Assembly (NCBI GenBank): GCA_022821845.1
Contig: JAJECT010000019.1
Span: 1-64,000, forward strand
Direction: 5' to 3'
DNA length: 64,000 bases
Source: Rhodothermales bacterium
GTDB taxonomy: Bacteria > Bacteroidota > Rhodothermia > Rhodothermales > VXPQ01
This document shows, one piece after another, positions 30,014-40,102 of the stretch. The notes beneath the pieces were generated by a model. That model saw nothing but the letters and a program-made list of their open reading frames with translations, did no database searches and was not told where the DNA came from. Position 1 is the first letter of the stretch, and every line of letters starts with the position of its first letter. The translations under genes and the position numbers were made by a program.

Positions 30014-30148
30014 CAGGCCTTCTTCCGGGAAGAGGGCGCGCTGCGAGCGCAAGATATTTTCCGGGCGCCATGCAGGCACTTCCTCGCCGTTTTTTCGTTA
30101 CATATCGCTTTTCGCCGCACCCGAAATCCAGACCGCATCCCCCGCCCC

Positions 30149-31678
30149 ATGCCGGAAAAAACCTTCCGCATATATAATTCGATGACGCGAAGCACGGAAG
30201 TCGTCGAGCCGGCGCAGCCCGGGCGGTTGCGGTTCTACGCGTGCGGCCCGACGGTCTATTCCTATGCGCATATCGGGAATTTCCGGTCTTTTCTGACGGC
30301 GGACCTCGTGCTTCGAACCGCGCAAGCCATCGGATGGGAAACCGCCTACGTAACCAACATTACGGACGTAGGCCATCTGACCGAAGACGACGCGGCGGAC
30401 GCCGAGGGGGAAGACCGCATGGCCAAAGCGCTGCGCTCCAAAGAGGGGGAACGCTTTGCGAATATCTGGGACCTGGCGCGCTATTACACAGATATTCTGC
30501 TCTCCGACTGGCAAGCGCTGAATCTCCGCGAACCCGACGCGCGCCCGCGCGCCACGGAGCATGTCGCCCGGCAAATCCGGGACATCGCCCGGCTCCTCGA
30601 AAAAGGCCATGCCTACGAAACGGCGCAGGGCGTGTATTTTTCGGTGGCGTCCTTCCCGGATTACGGCAAATTGTCCGGCAACGTGCTGGCGACAGGGCTG
30701 GACGAAGGCGTCCGGGACGTGGTGCAGGACCCGGAAAAACGCGACCCGCGCGACTTTGCCTTGTGGAAGAAAGACCCCGACCACCTTATGGTATGGCATA
30801 GCCCGTGGGGCTGGGGCTTCCCGGGATGGCACATCGAATGCTCCACCATGGCGCAAGCCTATCTGGGCGAATCGTTCGATCTGCACACCGGGGGCGAAGA
30901 CAACAAATTTCCCCATCACGAATGCGAAATCGCGCAAGCCGAAAGCCTTTCCGGCAAGCCTTTCGCGCGGTATTGGCTCCACACGCGTTTCCTGCAAGTG
31001 GAAGGAGAAAAAATGGCCAAGAGCGCGGGCAATTTCTTTACCGTGCGCGACCTCGTCGGGCCCGAATCGGAAGGGGGGCGCGGCATACATCCCCTGGCGC
31101 TCCGCCTGGCCCTGATTTCAGGGCAATACCGCAAGCCGCTGAACTTCACGTTCGATCAACTGCTGGCGTGCGCCCGGCATATCCAGCGGTTCGAAGAAGC
31201 CGTAGCGCTCGCGGCACAGGGCGTCGCCCGCAACGACCCCGGAGCGGACGCGCTCGGCGAGCCGCTGGCGCGTTTGTACGAACAGGCGCTGGTCGCCATG
31301 CTGGACGACCTGAACACGCCGGAAGCCATCGCCGCCGCTATCGAAGGAGCGAAGTTGATCTTGCGAGACGGGCGAACCATGGGCGGCGCGGCGGCGCGGT
31401 CCGCGCAAAACTGGCTGGAAAAAATCAACGGCCTGCTGGGAATCGTGGCGCGGGAAACGCCGCAAAAAGCCGCGCAAACTGCCGGTTCCGACGCTGCGGA
31501 GGAGGCGTTCGCCCGGGAAGTGGAAGACTTGTTGCGCCAGCGCGCCGAAGCCCGCGCGCAACGGGATTTCCAGCGGGCCGACGCGATCCGGGACCAACTC
31601 GTCGGGATGCAGGTCGAAATTATGGACGCCCCGGAAGGTACGCGGTGGCGGCGCCAAATAAGCAATCCTGTTTCCTGA
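30149..31678 (+). CDS. cysS: cysteinyl-tRNA synthetase
   Basis: Class I synthetase that charges tRNA-Cys; 509 residues, longer than E. coli CysRS (461). The HIGH-type motif is HIGN (41-44), preceded by the zinc cysteine in [11 protein letters not shown]. The KMSKS-type loop is KMAKS (288-292), followed by AGNFF. The anticodon-binding C-terminal region ends with a basic, Ala- and Arg-rich helix ([17 protein letters not shown]). The extra length lies mostly in insertions around 85-95 and 420-460. It starts at ATG 30149, 136 bp after moaB. Confidence 0.98.
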   Translation: MPEKTFRIYNSMTRSTEVVEPAQPGRLRFYACGPTVYSYAHIGNFRSFLTADLVLRTAQAIGWETAYVTNITDVGHLTEDDAADAEGEDRMAKALRSKEGERFANIWDLARYYTDILLSDWQALNLREPDARPRATEHVARQIRDIARLLEKGHAYETAQGVYFSVASFPDYGKLSGNVLATGLDEGVRDVVQDPEKRDPRDFALWKKDPDHLMVWHSPWGWGFPGWHIECSTMAQAYLGESFDLHTGGEDNKFPHHECEIAQAESLSGKPFARYWLHTRFLQVEGEKMAKSAGNFFTVRDLVGPESEGGRGIHPLALRLALISGQYRKPLNFTFDQLLACARHIQRFEEAVALAAQGVARNDPGADALGEPLARLYEQALVAMLDDLNTPEAIAAAIEGAKLILRDGRTMGGAAARSAQNWLEKINGLLGIVARETPQKAAQTAGSDAAEEAFAREVEDLLRQRAEARAQRDFQRADAIRDQLVGMQVEIMDAPEGTRWRRQISNPVS

Positions 31679-31711
31679 CGCATTTTTCGCGCCGCCCGGC
31701 GCCCGTATCCC

Positions 31712-32710
31712 ATGCGCATCCGCCCGCGACGATTAAGAGCAAGCCCCAGCGTCCGCCGCCTGGTCCGGCAAACCCGCCTGGACGCGGATTGTCTGGTGGC
31801 CCCCCTGTTCGTCGTGGAAGGCGCGGGCATTCGGGAGGAAATTCCGTCCATGCCGGGACAATGCCGGCTGAGCCTCGACGCGCTGGCCGAGGAAGTGCGC
31901 GAACTGGCCGATCTGGGCATTCCGGGCGTTGCGCTGTTTCCGAAAATAGACGACGCGCGGAAAGACGCGTGCGGAAGCGCTTCGCTGGATCCGGAGGGCC
32001 TGGTCCCGCGCGCCATTCGGGCGGCCCGGGAGGCTGCGGAACCTATGTTGATCATCGCAGACGTGGCCCTGGACCCGTATTCGTCGGACGGGCACGACGG
32101 CGTCGTCCGGCAAGGCCGCGTAGAAAACGACGCCACGCTGGACATACTGGCCCGCATGGCGACCGTGCAGGCGGGCGCAGGAGCGGATATCGTAGCCCCG
32201 TCGGATATGATGGACGGGCGCGTCGGCGCGATACGGGATGCGCTGGACGCCGCCGGGCATACGGACGTCGCCATCCTGTCGTACGCAGCCAAGTACGCCT
32301 CCGCTTTCTACGGTCCGTTCCGGGACGCGCTCAATTCGGCCCCGCGGACGAACGAAAACGTCCCCGGCGACAAAAAGACGTACCAGATGGACCCCGCCAA
32401 CGGCGAGGAAGCGCTTCGCGAACTCGACCTGGACCTTGCCGAGGGGGCGGATATCGTCATGGTGAAACCGGCTATCCCCTACCTTGACGTGATATACCGG
32501 GTGCGCCAACGCTCGACCGTTCCCGTGGCGGCGTACCACGTAAGCGGAACGTACGCCATGCTTTCCGCCGCCGCGCAAAACGGGTGGATCGACCGGGAAG
32601 AAGCTATGATGGAATCGCTTACCGCCATCCGCCGGGCCGGAGCCGACATTATCCTGACGTATTTCGCCAAAGAAGCCGCCAAAAAATTGCGCCTTGCGCC
32701 GAACCCATGA
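31712..32710 (+). CDS. hemB: delta-aminolevulinic acid dehydratase (porphobilinogen synthase), Mg-type
   Basis: Joins two aminolevulinate molecules to porphobilinogen in haem synthesis; 332 residues. Schiff-base lysines are Lys194 (AAKYASAFYGPFRDA) and Lys252 (MVKPAIPYLD). The metal loop reads DVALDPYSSDGHDG (117-130): the three zinc cysteines of the E. coli-type enzyme are Ala119, Asp121 and Asp129, as in magnesium-dependent enzymes such as that of Pseudomonas. It starts 33 bp after cysS, and its stop overlaps the next gene's start (ATGA), so the two are translationally coupled. Confidence 0.97.
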   Translation: MRIRPRRLRASPSVRRLVRQTRLDADCLVAPLFVVEGAGIREEIPSMPGQCRLSLDALAEEVRELADLGIPGVALFPKIDDARKDACGSASLDPEGLVPRAIRAAREAAEPMLIIADVALDPYSSDGHDGVVRQGRVENDATLDILARMATVQAGAGADIVAPSDMMDGRVGAIRDALDAAGHTDVAILSYAAKYASAFYGPFRDALNSAPRTNENVPGDKKTYQMDPANGEEALRELDLDLAEGADIVMVKPAIPYLDVIYRVRQRSTVPVAAYHVSGTYAMLSAAAQNGWIDREEAMMESLTAIRRAGADIILTYFAKEAAKKLRLAPNP

Positions 32711-33234
32711 CCGAAACCCGCGAAACGATTCGTATTGTCCCCCTGGATTACAGCCATCTGGGCGGCGGACTAAGCCGCATGATGGACCGCTTCCGCGACG
32801 AAGGCACGCTGACCGGCGAACCCGACGCGGACGATTTTTTGCGGAACAGCGCGGCGGGCGTCTTGCTCGGCCTGCTGTACGATCAACGCGTACGGGCCGA
32901 ATACGCCTTTACCGGACCCATCCGCCTGCACGACCGCCTGGGGCATCTGGACCTGGCCCGGATTGCGGACATGAATCTGGAGGCATTGCAATCCCTGTTC
33001 GCCGAAACGCCGGCGGTGCACCGCTTCACCAACAAGATGGCGGACTATACGCAGCAGGCAGCCCGCTTTGTGGCGGATCGGTACGACGGGGACGCCGCGC
33101 GTATCTGGAACGACGGGGCGCCCTTCCCCGAAATAGAAAAGCGGGTGCGCGCGCTGCCGGGATTCGGGGCGCTGAAGGCCGCCAAAATGAAGTTCGTACT
33201 GCACTACTTCGGGTACCGCGACTTTTCGGCATAA
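32707..33234 (+). CDS. HhH-GPD-type base excision repair protein
   Basis: A 175-residue protein from ATG at 32707, overlapping the hemB stop by 4 bp. It resembles the short HhH-GPD family of DNA glycosylase-like proteins: LTGEPDADDFLRNSAAGVLL near residue 35, GLLYDQRVRAEYAFTGP, then YDGDAARIWNDG and the helix-hairpin-helix LPGFGALKAAKMKFVLHY near the end. A catalytic Lys/Asp pair as in endonuclease III cannot be assigned with certainty. No iron-sulfur cysteines are present. Its activity is inferred from family only. It is probably cotranscribed with hemB. Confidence 0.8.
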   Translation: MTETRETIRIVPLDYSHLGGGLSRMMDRFRDEGTLTGEPDADDFLRNSAAGVLLGLLYDQRVRAEYAFTGPIRLHDRLGHLDLARIADMNLEALQSLFAETPAVHRFTNKMADYTQQAARFVADRYDGDAARIWNDGAPFPEIEKRVRALPGFGALKAAKMKFVLHYFGYRDFSA

Positions 33235-33241
33235 ACGCCGA

Positions 33242-33261
33242 AGCGGGGGCTGTGCCCCGCT
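33242..33261 (+). terminator. possible terminator hairpin between convergent genes
   Basis: A 7-bp G+C stem (AGCGGGG with CCCCGCT) with a 6-base loop lies 7 bp after the HhH-GPD stop and about 70 bp before the end of trkH on the other strand. No T-run follows directly, so it may only weaken transcription or protect the 3' end. Confidence 0.35.
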
Positions 33262-33331
33262 GCGCCAAATTTCAAGGGATATAAGGCGAAATTGCCTCCC
33301 CCGCGCTGGCGCATAGATCGCGCGGCGCCCT

Positions 33332-34843
33332 TCACCGCTTCCAGAACGCGGGCGCCAGCAGGATAAGGACGGTGAACAACTCAAGCCGGCCGGCCATCAT
33401 CAGGAAGGAAAGCGCCCACTTCCCAAGCGCCGGAATGTGCGCGTAATTACCGGCGGGGCCCACCGAACCGAAAGCCGGCCCGATATTCCCGATACTCGCG
33501 ACGGCGGCGCTGAACGCGCTTAAGAGGTCCAGACCCAGCACGAACATGATCATCGTGCCCAACCCCACGCCGCCCACATACAACACGACGAACGAAAGCA
33601 CGTTGCTCATAATATCCCTCGGAACGACGTCGCCGCCAAGGCGCACGTGAATCACCGCCGAGGGATGCAGCAATTGCCGGATTTCGCGAAAGGAATTCCT
33701 GAACATCAGCATGTGCCGGATAATCTTGACGCCGCCGGACGTCGATCCCGCCATGCCCCCGCAAAAAAACAGGAGAAAAACGATGCCTGCGGCGAGCGGG
33801 GCCCAGAGTTGGTAATCGGCCGTGGTGTATCCGGTGGTCGTCATGATGGAAACCACCTGAAACGCGGCGTGGCGCACGGCGTCGGACAACGAATCGTACC
33901 GGAGAAAGGCGCCAGGTTCGCCCTCTACCCACGGCATGGCGTGGCCCGCCGCGCTCCACGCGCCTGCGGCGACAAGCGCAATCGCCGCAAGCGCGATCGC
34001 CGCGTACACCCTGAATTCGGCGTCCCGGAAAAGAATGCGCGGGCGCCCCTTGAGCAGGTGGTAATGCAGCACGAAATTCATGCCCCCGATAAACATGAAC
34101 GCGATGATCACCCACTCCACGTACGCAGAACCATATCCCCCGATCGAGGCGTCCTGCGTGGAAAAACCGGCGGTGGCCATGGTGGTGAACGCATGATTCA
34201 CGCTGTCGAAAAGGGACATGGCCGGCAACAAAAACAACACCTGGAGCGCGGTAAAACCGACGTAAATGAACCACAGGCGCCGAGCGGTCTCGCGTACGCG
34301 GGGCGTGATCTTGTCGGCGGACGGCCCCGGCACTTCCGCCTTGAACAGCTGCATGCCGCCAATGCCCAGAATCGGAAGAATAGCGAGGGTGAGCACGATA
34401 ATGCCCATGCCCCCCAGCCACTGCATCAGGCTGCGCCAGAATAAAAAAGCGCGGGGAAGCTCTGAAATGGCAGGGTTCCCGCCGCCCCCGAGAATCGAGG
34501 CGCCGGTGGTGGTGAACCCGCTCATCGTTTCAAAAAAAGCGTCGGCCCAGGAATCCAGCGCTCCGCCGAGCACAAAGGGAACCGAGCCGACCAGCGACAA
34601 CGCAAGCCAGGAAAGCGCAACCACGGCGAACCCTTCCCGTATACCGAGATACCCGGAGAAATCCCGCAGGCCGCGCCACAACGCAAACCCGAGGAGCAAG
34701 GAGAACGCCGCCGTCGCCCCGAAAGCGCGCCAGGCCGGCTCGGAATAATATATCCCGACGGCCATGGGCAAGAGCAGCGCCGCCCCCAGAAACATGAGCA
34801 GGGCGCCCAGCGTGGCGCAAACGGCTTTTATATGAAATGGCAT
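33332..34843 (-). CDS. trkH: TrkH family potassium uptake protein
   Basis: Inner-membrane pore subunit of the Trk potassium uptake system, 503 residues from ATG at 34843 (a TTG five codons upstream is also in frame). At least ten hydrophobic segments are visible. Selectivity-filter-type glycines occur in the pore loops, for example SGFTTTGASILGGGG near 110, TMATAGFSTQDASIGG near 220, MTTTGYTTADYQLW near 330 and ASIGNIGPAFGSVGPAGNY near 450. It lies 61 bp after trkA, its cytoplasmic partner, on the same strand. Confidence 0.96.
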   Translation of the reverse strand: MPFHIKAVCATLGALLMFLGAALLLPMAVGIYYSEPAWRAFGATAAFSLLLGFALWRGLRDFSGYLGIREGFAVVALSWLALSLVGSVPFVLGGALDSWADAFFETMSGFTTTGASILGGGGNPAISELPRAFLFWRSLMQWLGGMGIIVLTLAILPILGIGGMQLFKAEVPGPSADKITPRVRETARRLWFIYVGFTALQVLFLLPAMSLFDSVNHAFTTMATAGFSTQDASIGGYGSAYVEWVIIAFMFIGGMNFVLHYHLLKGRPRILFRDAEFRVYAAIALAAIALVAAGAWSAAGHAMPWVEGEPGAFLRYDSLSDAVRHAAFQVVSIMTTTGYTTADYQLWAPLAAGIVFLLFFCGGMAGSTSGGVKIIRHMLMFRNSFREIRQLLHPSAVIHVRLGGDVVPRDIMSNVLSFVVLYVGGVGLGTMIMFVLGLDLLSAFSAAVASIGNIGPAFGSVGPAGNYAHIPALGKWALSFLMMAGRLELFTVLILLAPAFWKR

Positions 34844-34904
34844 GACGCGGTTCGGCAACGGCGAGATGCAACGGGCGACAGGGCGCGGAATCGCTCAGGA
34901 TACG

Positions 34905-36257
34905 CTATTTGGCGGCGAATTTCCGCTCAAGGTCATGGACGCGGGAGGGCGTGGCGAACACGATCGCCCGGTCTCCGGGGGCAATATGCGTGTCGCCTGT
35001 GGCGATGCAGGCTTCGTCGTTATGCAATATAGCGCCGATCAGCGCGCCGGACGGCAGTTGCAACTCCTTCAGCGGTTTTCTGGATATCCACGACCGGGGC
35101 TTGGCTTCGATTTCGAGGATCTGGGCGTCCAGGCCGTAAATGGTCGCGACGCTGCGCACATGCGTGCCGCGCAAATAGCGGTGAATCTCGCGCGAAACCG
35201 CCAGTTTTTTGCTGACCGCCGCGTCCAGGCCAATGCTCTGGCTGATCGGGATATACGTATTCTTGGAAAGCAGCGCCACCGTTTTGCGTACGCGGAGGTG
35301 CTTGGCCATGAGACAAGTAACCAGATTCGATTCTTCGTCGTCCGTAACCGCCACAAAGGCGTCCATTTCGCCCAGCCCCTCCTGAATCAGCAGGTCGATA
35401 TCGGTGGCGGCGCCATGAATGACCAGCACATTCCGGAGCATTTCCGCCAGTTTCGCCGCCCGTTCCCGATCCGGTTCGATCAGTTTTACGGTCTTGTTCT
35501 TTTCGTCGCCGAACCGGGAAGCGACCCCCACGCCCACGGCGGTCCCGCCCAGAATCATGATATGATTGGCCCGGGTTTCCGCCTTGCCCATCATGGGCGA
35601 GATATACCCCATGTATTTCGGCAAGGCCAGCACAAACACCTGATCGCCTGGCCGAAGCGTGTCGCGCCCCCCGGGAATAATCGTCCGGGCGCCCCGGCTC
35701 ACGCCCATGACGCGAAACGGCACCTGGCTGTTGGCCGCCGCTATTTCCTGGAGCGTTTTCCCTGCGACGGCGGCGCCAGGATCGATTCGGAGGCCCATCA
35801 ACTGCAACCGGCCGTCCGCAAAATCAAGGATGTCCGTGGCGCTGGCGCGCCGGACAAGCGACACCACTTCGTTGGCGGCGCTTTCTTCCGGGCGAATCAC
35901 CAGATCGATCCCGAAATCGCTTGTCTTGAGGACGGACTTGTCCCGTGCGATTTCGTTGGACCGCACCCGAGCGATGGTGGTCACGTCGCCGAGCCGGTCC
36001 GCCAGCATGCAGGCGATAATATTCACTTCGTCCACGGGCGTCACGGCGATCAGCATGTCCGCCCGGCCAATGCCCGCCTCGACCAGCGTTTCAGAGGAAG
36101 CGCCATTGCCCGAAATGGCCATCGCATCCAGCTTTTCGCGAACCTGCCGGATGGCGTCGGCGTCCTGATCGACGACCACGACGTCATGCTCTTCGCGCGA
36201 CAGCATGCGGGCCACGTCGTAGCCTACTTCACCTGCTCCTACGACAATAATGTGCAA
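34905..36257 (-). CDS. trkA: Trk system potassium transport protein TrkA
   Basis: Peripheral NAD-binding regulator of TrkH, 450 residues. It has two RCK units: the N-terminal Rossmann site GAGEVGYDVARMLSREEHDV with acidic VVVDQD, and the second GGTAVGVGVASRFGDEKN near 235. RCK-C domains follow each (about 135-220 and 365-450). The start is TTG at 36257, as no ATG fits the HIIVVGAGEVG N-terminus. It lies between the sensor kinase (173 bp upstream) and trkH. Confidence 0.95.
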   Translation of the reverse strand: MHIIVVGAGEVGYDVARMLSREEHDVVVVDQDADAIRQVREKLDAMAISGNGASSETLVEAGIGRADMLIAVTPVDEVNIIACMLADRLGDVTTIARVRSNEIARDKSVLKTSDFGIDLVIRPEESAANEVVSLVRRASATDILDFADGRLQLMGLRIDPGAAVAGKTLQEIAAANSQVPFRVMGVSRGARTIIPGGRDTLRPGDQVFVLALPKYMGYISPMMGKAETRANHIMILGGTAVGVGVASRFGDEKNKTVKLIEPDRERAAKLAEMLRNVLVIHGAATDIDLLIQEGLGEMDAFVAVTDDEESNLVTCLMAKHLRVRKTVALLSKNTYIPISQSIGLDAAVSKKLAVSREIHRYLRGTHVRSVATIYGLDAQILEIEAKPRSWISRKPLKELQLPSGALIGAILHNDEACIATGDTHIAPGDRAIVFATPSRVHDLERKFAAK

Positions 36258-36430
36258 TGCTAACTGACCAGTCTGTACATCCGCGTCCGCGGACAGGATC
36301 GAAAACTTCGTCGCGCGCGCCCTGAAAAAGTAGCCCGGTCAAGGGACGCCACCGCAAACGCGGAAACGAACAGGGATCGGCGCGACAGCGGGTTTTTCAT
36401 CGTATCGAACGCAAGATACGAAAGAAAGGT

Positions 36431-39400
36431 TCAGCGCGGCGGCGCGTCTTCGTCGAGCAAGGGAAGCCGTATCTGGAAAACAGCCCCCTTGCCCGCCTCG
36501 CTTTCGAACCCGATCGTCCCGCGCATCTCTTCGACGCTCTTCTTCACGATGGCCAAGCCCAGGCCCGTGCCGGTTTTTCTGGTCGAAAAATGCGGGTCGA
36601 AAATTTTCCTGGCCGCCTCCTCCCCGATGCCCGACCCGTTATCGACCACGTAACTGCACGCCCACGCCTTTCCGTCCGCCTCTTCGCGCCGGGTGCGCAC
36701 CTCGACCTTGCCCTTTTCCGGCTCCGCAATCGCCTGGAACGCATTTTTGATCAGATTGATGTACGCCCGGCGCAACTCCGCCCGGTCCGCATCCACCCAG
36801 AGCGGCGCGTCGGACAATGCGGATCGAACAGCGATTTCGCTTTCTTCCTGCATCAGGGAAAGCGCTTCCCGGATCACATCGTTCATATTCATGCGTTGCA
36901 TCTCGCGGGAAGGCATCCGGGCAAACGCATGAAACTCGCTGGCGATGCGGGCCAGCGAATCGATCTGCTCGATCAGCGTCGCCGTGATCCGGTCGAAAAC
37001 CTGGCCGAACGCGCTGCGGGCGGCGGGTTCGTCCGCCCGGTCCGCAAAAGCCTGGCGCAAATGCTGCACGGACAATTTCATGGGGGTGAGCGGATTGCGT
37101 ATTTCGTGCGCGACCCGCCGCGCCATCTCCCGCCACGCCAGCTGCCGCTCCTGTCGGGCCAGTTTGATGCGGTTTTCGGCCAACTGCTGCTGCATTTCGT
37201 TGAAGGTTTCGACCAGTTCCCCAATCTCGTCGCGCGAATCCACGGGGAGCGTTTCGCCCGGGCGGCCCCCGGCGACCTCCTTCAGGCCGGACCGGAGGCG
37301 GGCAATGGGTTTCGAGATGGCGTCGGCCAGTACGGCCCCCGTCAACGCAACCAGCAACACAAGCAGCAACAGCGAACCAAAGAGGTACGCAACGGTGTCC
37401 GCGCGCTGCTCCTCAATGATTTCCTGTTCGGGCAGAATGGGGGTGGAAACGATATACCGGGGGCGGCCTGCCGCGCCGGGAAGCGCCTTGAAACCCGCCA
37501 TATAGGTAAAACTGCCCACGCGCTCGTCCGTAAACGCAACCCGTTCCGCATCCGCGTACAGCGCCTTGTACGCTTCGATAGGCAATCGCCGATCCACAAG
37601 CCGGTCGCGAATCAATTGCGGACGGCTAAGGCGGGAAATCGTATGTCCCTCGTACAGGTTCAAGTCAATGCCTACGCGGGCCGCCAGCGAATCGACCGGC
37701 ATGCGGGCCAGCACGCTGGAAGGATGTTCGCCAAGGCGGGCCTCTGCCGTCAGCACCTGCTCGACGCGATCCAGATGTCGGCGAAGCCACCGCTGCACGG
37801 ATTGCCTGCTTCCGACCGTAACGGCTTGTTCACCCACGACCCCCACAAGGCCCACGAGGATAATGCCAATCCCGATCAGCGCGTTCAGCACCTTGTCCCG
37901 AAAACGAATATGGCGCGCCGGCAATACCCCTTTCCGATAACGCACCCAGACGCCCGCAAGGTAACACAGCAACCCGATCGCAAGGCCGCCCATGGTGAGG
38001 CGCAACAGGTAATACAAATGATCGAAAAGCGTAATGCGCGCAGCGCGCGCAGCGAACGCCTGCATCGCATGCGACGACGCAGCGCCCCGGCGAACATAGC
38101 ACGTCTGCCAGGAGCCACCTGCCGAGCGCTCGTTCTTCCAGACGACGGGTTGACGCAACAAGGCTTGCGCTACGTCTTCCGGAAGTCGATACCGTTCAAA
38201 ATCCCGCCCGGCGCTCCGCACCAGAAAGCCGCCCCGGAATTCTGCGGCGGAAAACGTATCGAACAAGGCGTCGTCCGACCCGGAAGGCAATAATACGCCG
38301 GATATGGGCATGCCGCCTTCGGCCATCGAAGCGCGGGCCCGCCCGCCCTCCGCGAACGCCTCCGCCGCCGCAAGCATGCGCGCATGGCGACGGGCGTCCA
38401 GCCCCTGATAAAACATGGGATACAGCAGGAAGGTCACCAGAAAAACCAGCGGAAAGAGATTCTGGACCAGAACCAGGTCCATCCGCCGGATCGACCGCAA
38501 CAGGACCAGGCTGGCCAACCCGAAAACGGCTGCAAGCATATACCCCAATATTGCGAGGGGCAGTACGCTCCCGATCGGAGTCAACCCGTACATGAGCGCG
38601 ACCGGCGCAGCCGCCGCGACGCCCCCGAAAATCGCGAGGCCCCAGGGGGACGACGTCAACGCGCATTGCCGCCGCGCTTCCGCAACCGCTACCCGCGCCA
38701 CGCCCACGGAAAGCAGGATCACGGCGATCTGCATGAGCGCAAGACTGCAAAAAACCGAAAGCAGGTGCAAATCGGGAATGAGTCCGCCCTTGGCGAAAAA
38801 GTCGAAATCGCTATACAGCGCGACATGCCGCGTTACGAGCGCCGCCGCCAGCGCCAGGCCGGTCAGGACCGCCGTGCAGGCCGCCGCCATGCAGGCGAAA
38901 GCCGCTCGCGACGCGATGCGGGGGCGGGCGAGGCGGGCGCGGGCGCGCTGAAGCGCAACGATCCATTCCAGAAACGCCCCGGCAAAAGCGGCCAGAAACA
39001 GAATGGCGATCAGGAACTCGCCCGTCGCGCCAAGCAGGCCGCCGAATAATTCGGACGAAAGATGCGCAGGGTCGAAAAGCGGCGCCAGCGGCGTTTTGCC
39101 TTGCTGCCAGCGGGACGGAACGCGCAGCGCAAGGAGGACAAAACGAATCGACCACCAGTACGCAGCCAGAAACGCGAAATGCCCCAGCAAAACCCGCCAT
39201 CGACCGGGCTCTGACGGCATGCGCCGGAGTTCCCGGCGATACAAGACCCATGCGCCCGCGACCGTCCAGAACAAGAACAAGGTCGTCCAGAGCGCCATGA
39301 GATGATTCGGAAGCACGGCGGCCAGCTCGGTCATTTGCCGTACGGAAGGCGCGTCTATCGTAACCATGCCCAGCGCCGCGCCATCCACGCCCGTCAACAA

Positions 39401-40069
39401 CCGGGACGAAGAGCCCGGCTCCCCCGGCGGCGCGTCAAAGGTCAATTCGACCGGCATTTTCGCCAATCTGCGCCATTTGGGCACCAGGCTCACATCCTTG
39501 ATGTACTCGTTGTTCACCGGCGGGGCGTACCCCACCAGGCGCATGGCCCGGACCATGCCCAGCACGCGGCCGCCGCGCAAAACGGGCCGCCAAATGACCA
39601 CGGCCTGCCGAAACGCCCCGTCCCGCGCTATGCTCGCATGCAGTTCGCCGGGAAAGCCGGATGCTGCGGGCGCCGCGTCCACGGGCATGCTAAACCCGTT
39701 CCAGGCCGCCAGACCCATGTCTGCGGCGTATAACTCCACCGAGGTCCCGTAGGGCAGCTTCAGGGTGGAAAAATAATGCGTGAGCGACGTCGAATCGATC
39801 TGCTGCGCATCCAGCGCCTCGATGACCGCAGGCGCTGAGGCAATGCGCGCCGCGCGCTCGACAAGATCGCTTTGCAGCGCCCCGAAATCGTCCGCAATGC
39901 GGTCCAGCGCCGCCGCGAGCGCTTTTTCGCGGTGCGCATCGGGGGCCTGCCGAATGTCAGCGAGGCGGGCCTCGCGAACCGCCCACGTAAGCGGAATCAA
40001 CGCAAGCAGCCCGACGGCGACCGCCAGGAAGCGCAAGAAGCGCCCCCGAACCGAAAAGCGCTTTGTCAT
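36431..40069 (-). CDS. very large NtrY-like membrane sensor histidine kinase
   Basis: A 1212-residue kinase from ATG at 40069 (MTKRFSVRGRFLRF). A first membrane helix (about 11-28) precedes an extracytoplasmic sensory region. The long middle (about 260-750) has many hydrophobic segments, far more than usual. A second sensory region follows, then a helix and a HAMP domain (about 914-960), the dimerisation/H-box with His988 (RRVAHEIRNPLTPMKLSVQH), the N box LINLIKNAFQAI-like, G1 DNGSGIGEEA and G2 GTGLGLAIVKKS. The C-terminal half resembles NtrY-type kinases, which are about 600-750 residues. No response regulator is adjacent. Its promoter overlaps that of susC, so the two may be coregulated. 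Confidence 0.9.
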   Translation of the reverse strand: MTKRFSVRGRFLRFLAVAVGLLALIPLTWAVREARLADIRQAPDAHREKALAAALDRIADDFGALQSDLVERAARIASAPAVIEALDAQQIDSTSLTHYFSTLKLPYGTSVELYAADMGLAAWNGFSMPVDAAPAASGFPGELHASIARDGAFRQAVVIWRPVLRGGRVLGMVRAMRLVGYAPPVNNEYIKDVSLVPKWRRLAKMPVELTFDAPPGEPGSSSRLLTGVDGAALGMVTIDAPSVRQMTELAAVLPNHLMALWTTLFLFWTVAGAWVLYRRELRRMPSEPGRWRVLLGHFAFLAAYWWSIRFVLLALRVPSRWQQGKTPLAPLFDPAHLSSELFGGLLGATGEFLIAILFLAAFAGAFLEWIVALQRARARLARPRIASRAAFACMAAACTAVLTGLALAAALVTRHVALYSDFDFFAKGGLIPDLHLLSVFCSLALMQIAVILLSVGVARVAVAEARRQCALTSSPWGLAIFGGVAAAAPVALMYGLTPIGSVLPLAILGYMLAAVFGLASLVLLRSIRRMDLVLVQNLFPLVFLVTFLLYPMFYQGLDARRHARMLAAAEAFAEGGRARASMAEGGMPISGVLLPSGSDDALFDTFSAAEFRGGFLVRSAGRDFERYRLPEDVAQALLRQPVVWKNERSAGGSWQTCYVRRGAASSHAMQAFAARAARITLFDHLYYLLRLTMGGLAIGLLCYLAGVWVRYRKGVLPARHIRFRDKVLNALIGIGIILVGLVGVVGEQAVTVGSRQSVQRWLRRHLDRVEQVLTAEARLGEHPSSVLARMPVDSLAARVGIDLNLYEGHTISRLSRPQLIRDRLVDRRLPIEAYKALYADAERVAFTDERVGSFTYMAGFKALPGAAGRPRYIVSTPILPEQEIIEEQRADTVAYLFGSLLLLVLLVALTGAVLADAISKPIARLRSGLKEVAGGRPGETLPVDSRDEIGELVETFNEMQQQLAENRIKLARQERQLAWREMARRVAHEIRNPLTPMKLSVQHLRQAFADRADEPAARSAFGQVFDRITATLIEQIDSLARIASEFHAFARMPSREMQRMNMNDVIREALSLMQEESEIAVRSALSDAPLWVDADRAELRRAYINLIKNAFQAIAEPEKGKVEVRTRREEADGKAWACSYVVDNGSGIGEEAARKIFDPHFSTRKTGTGLGLAIVKKSVEEMRGTIGFESEAGKGAVFQIRLPLLDEDAPPR

Positions 40070-40102
40070 GATGAGCCTGGTCTGGTTGGGCACAATAAAA
40101 AC

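Noticed and set aside
36260-36400. 46-aa minus-strand ORF between the kinase and trkA, starting MKNPLSRRSLFVSAF
   Set aside because: The start looks like a signal peptide, but the rest is Arg-rich random sequence with no ribosome-binding site. The ATG overlaps a small hairpin (36399-36421). More likely chance.
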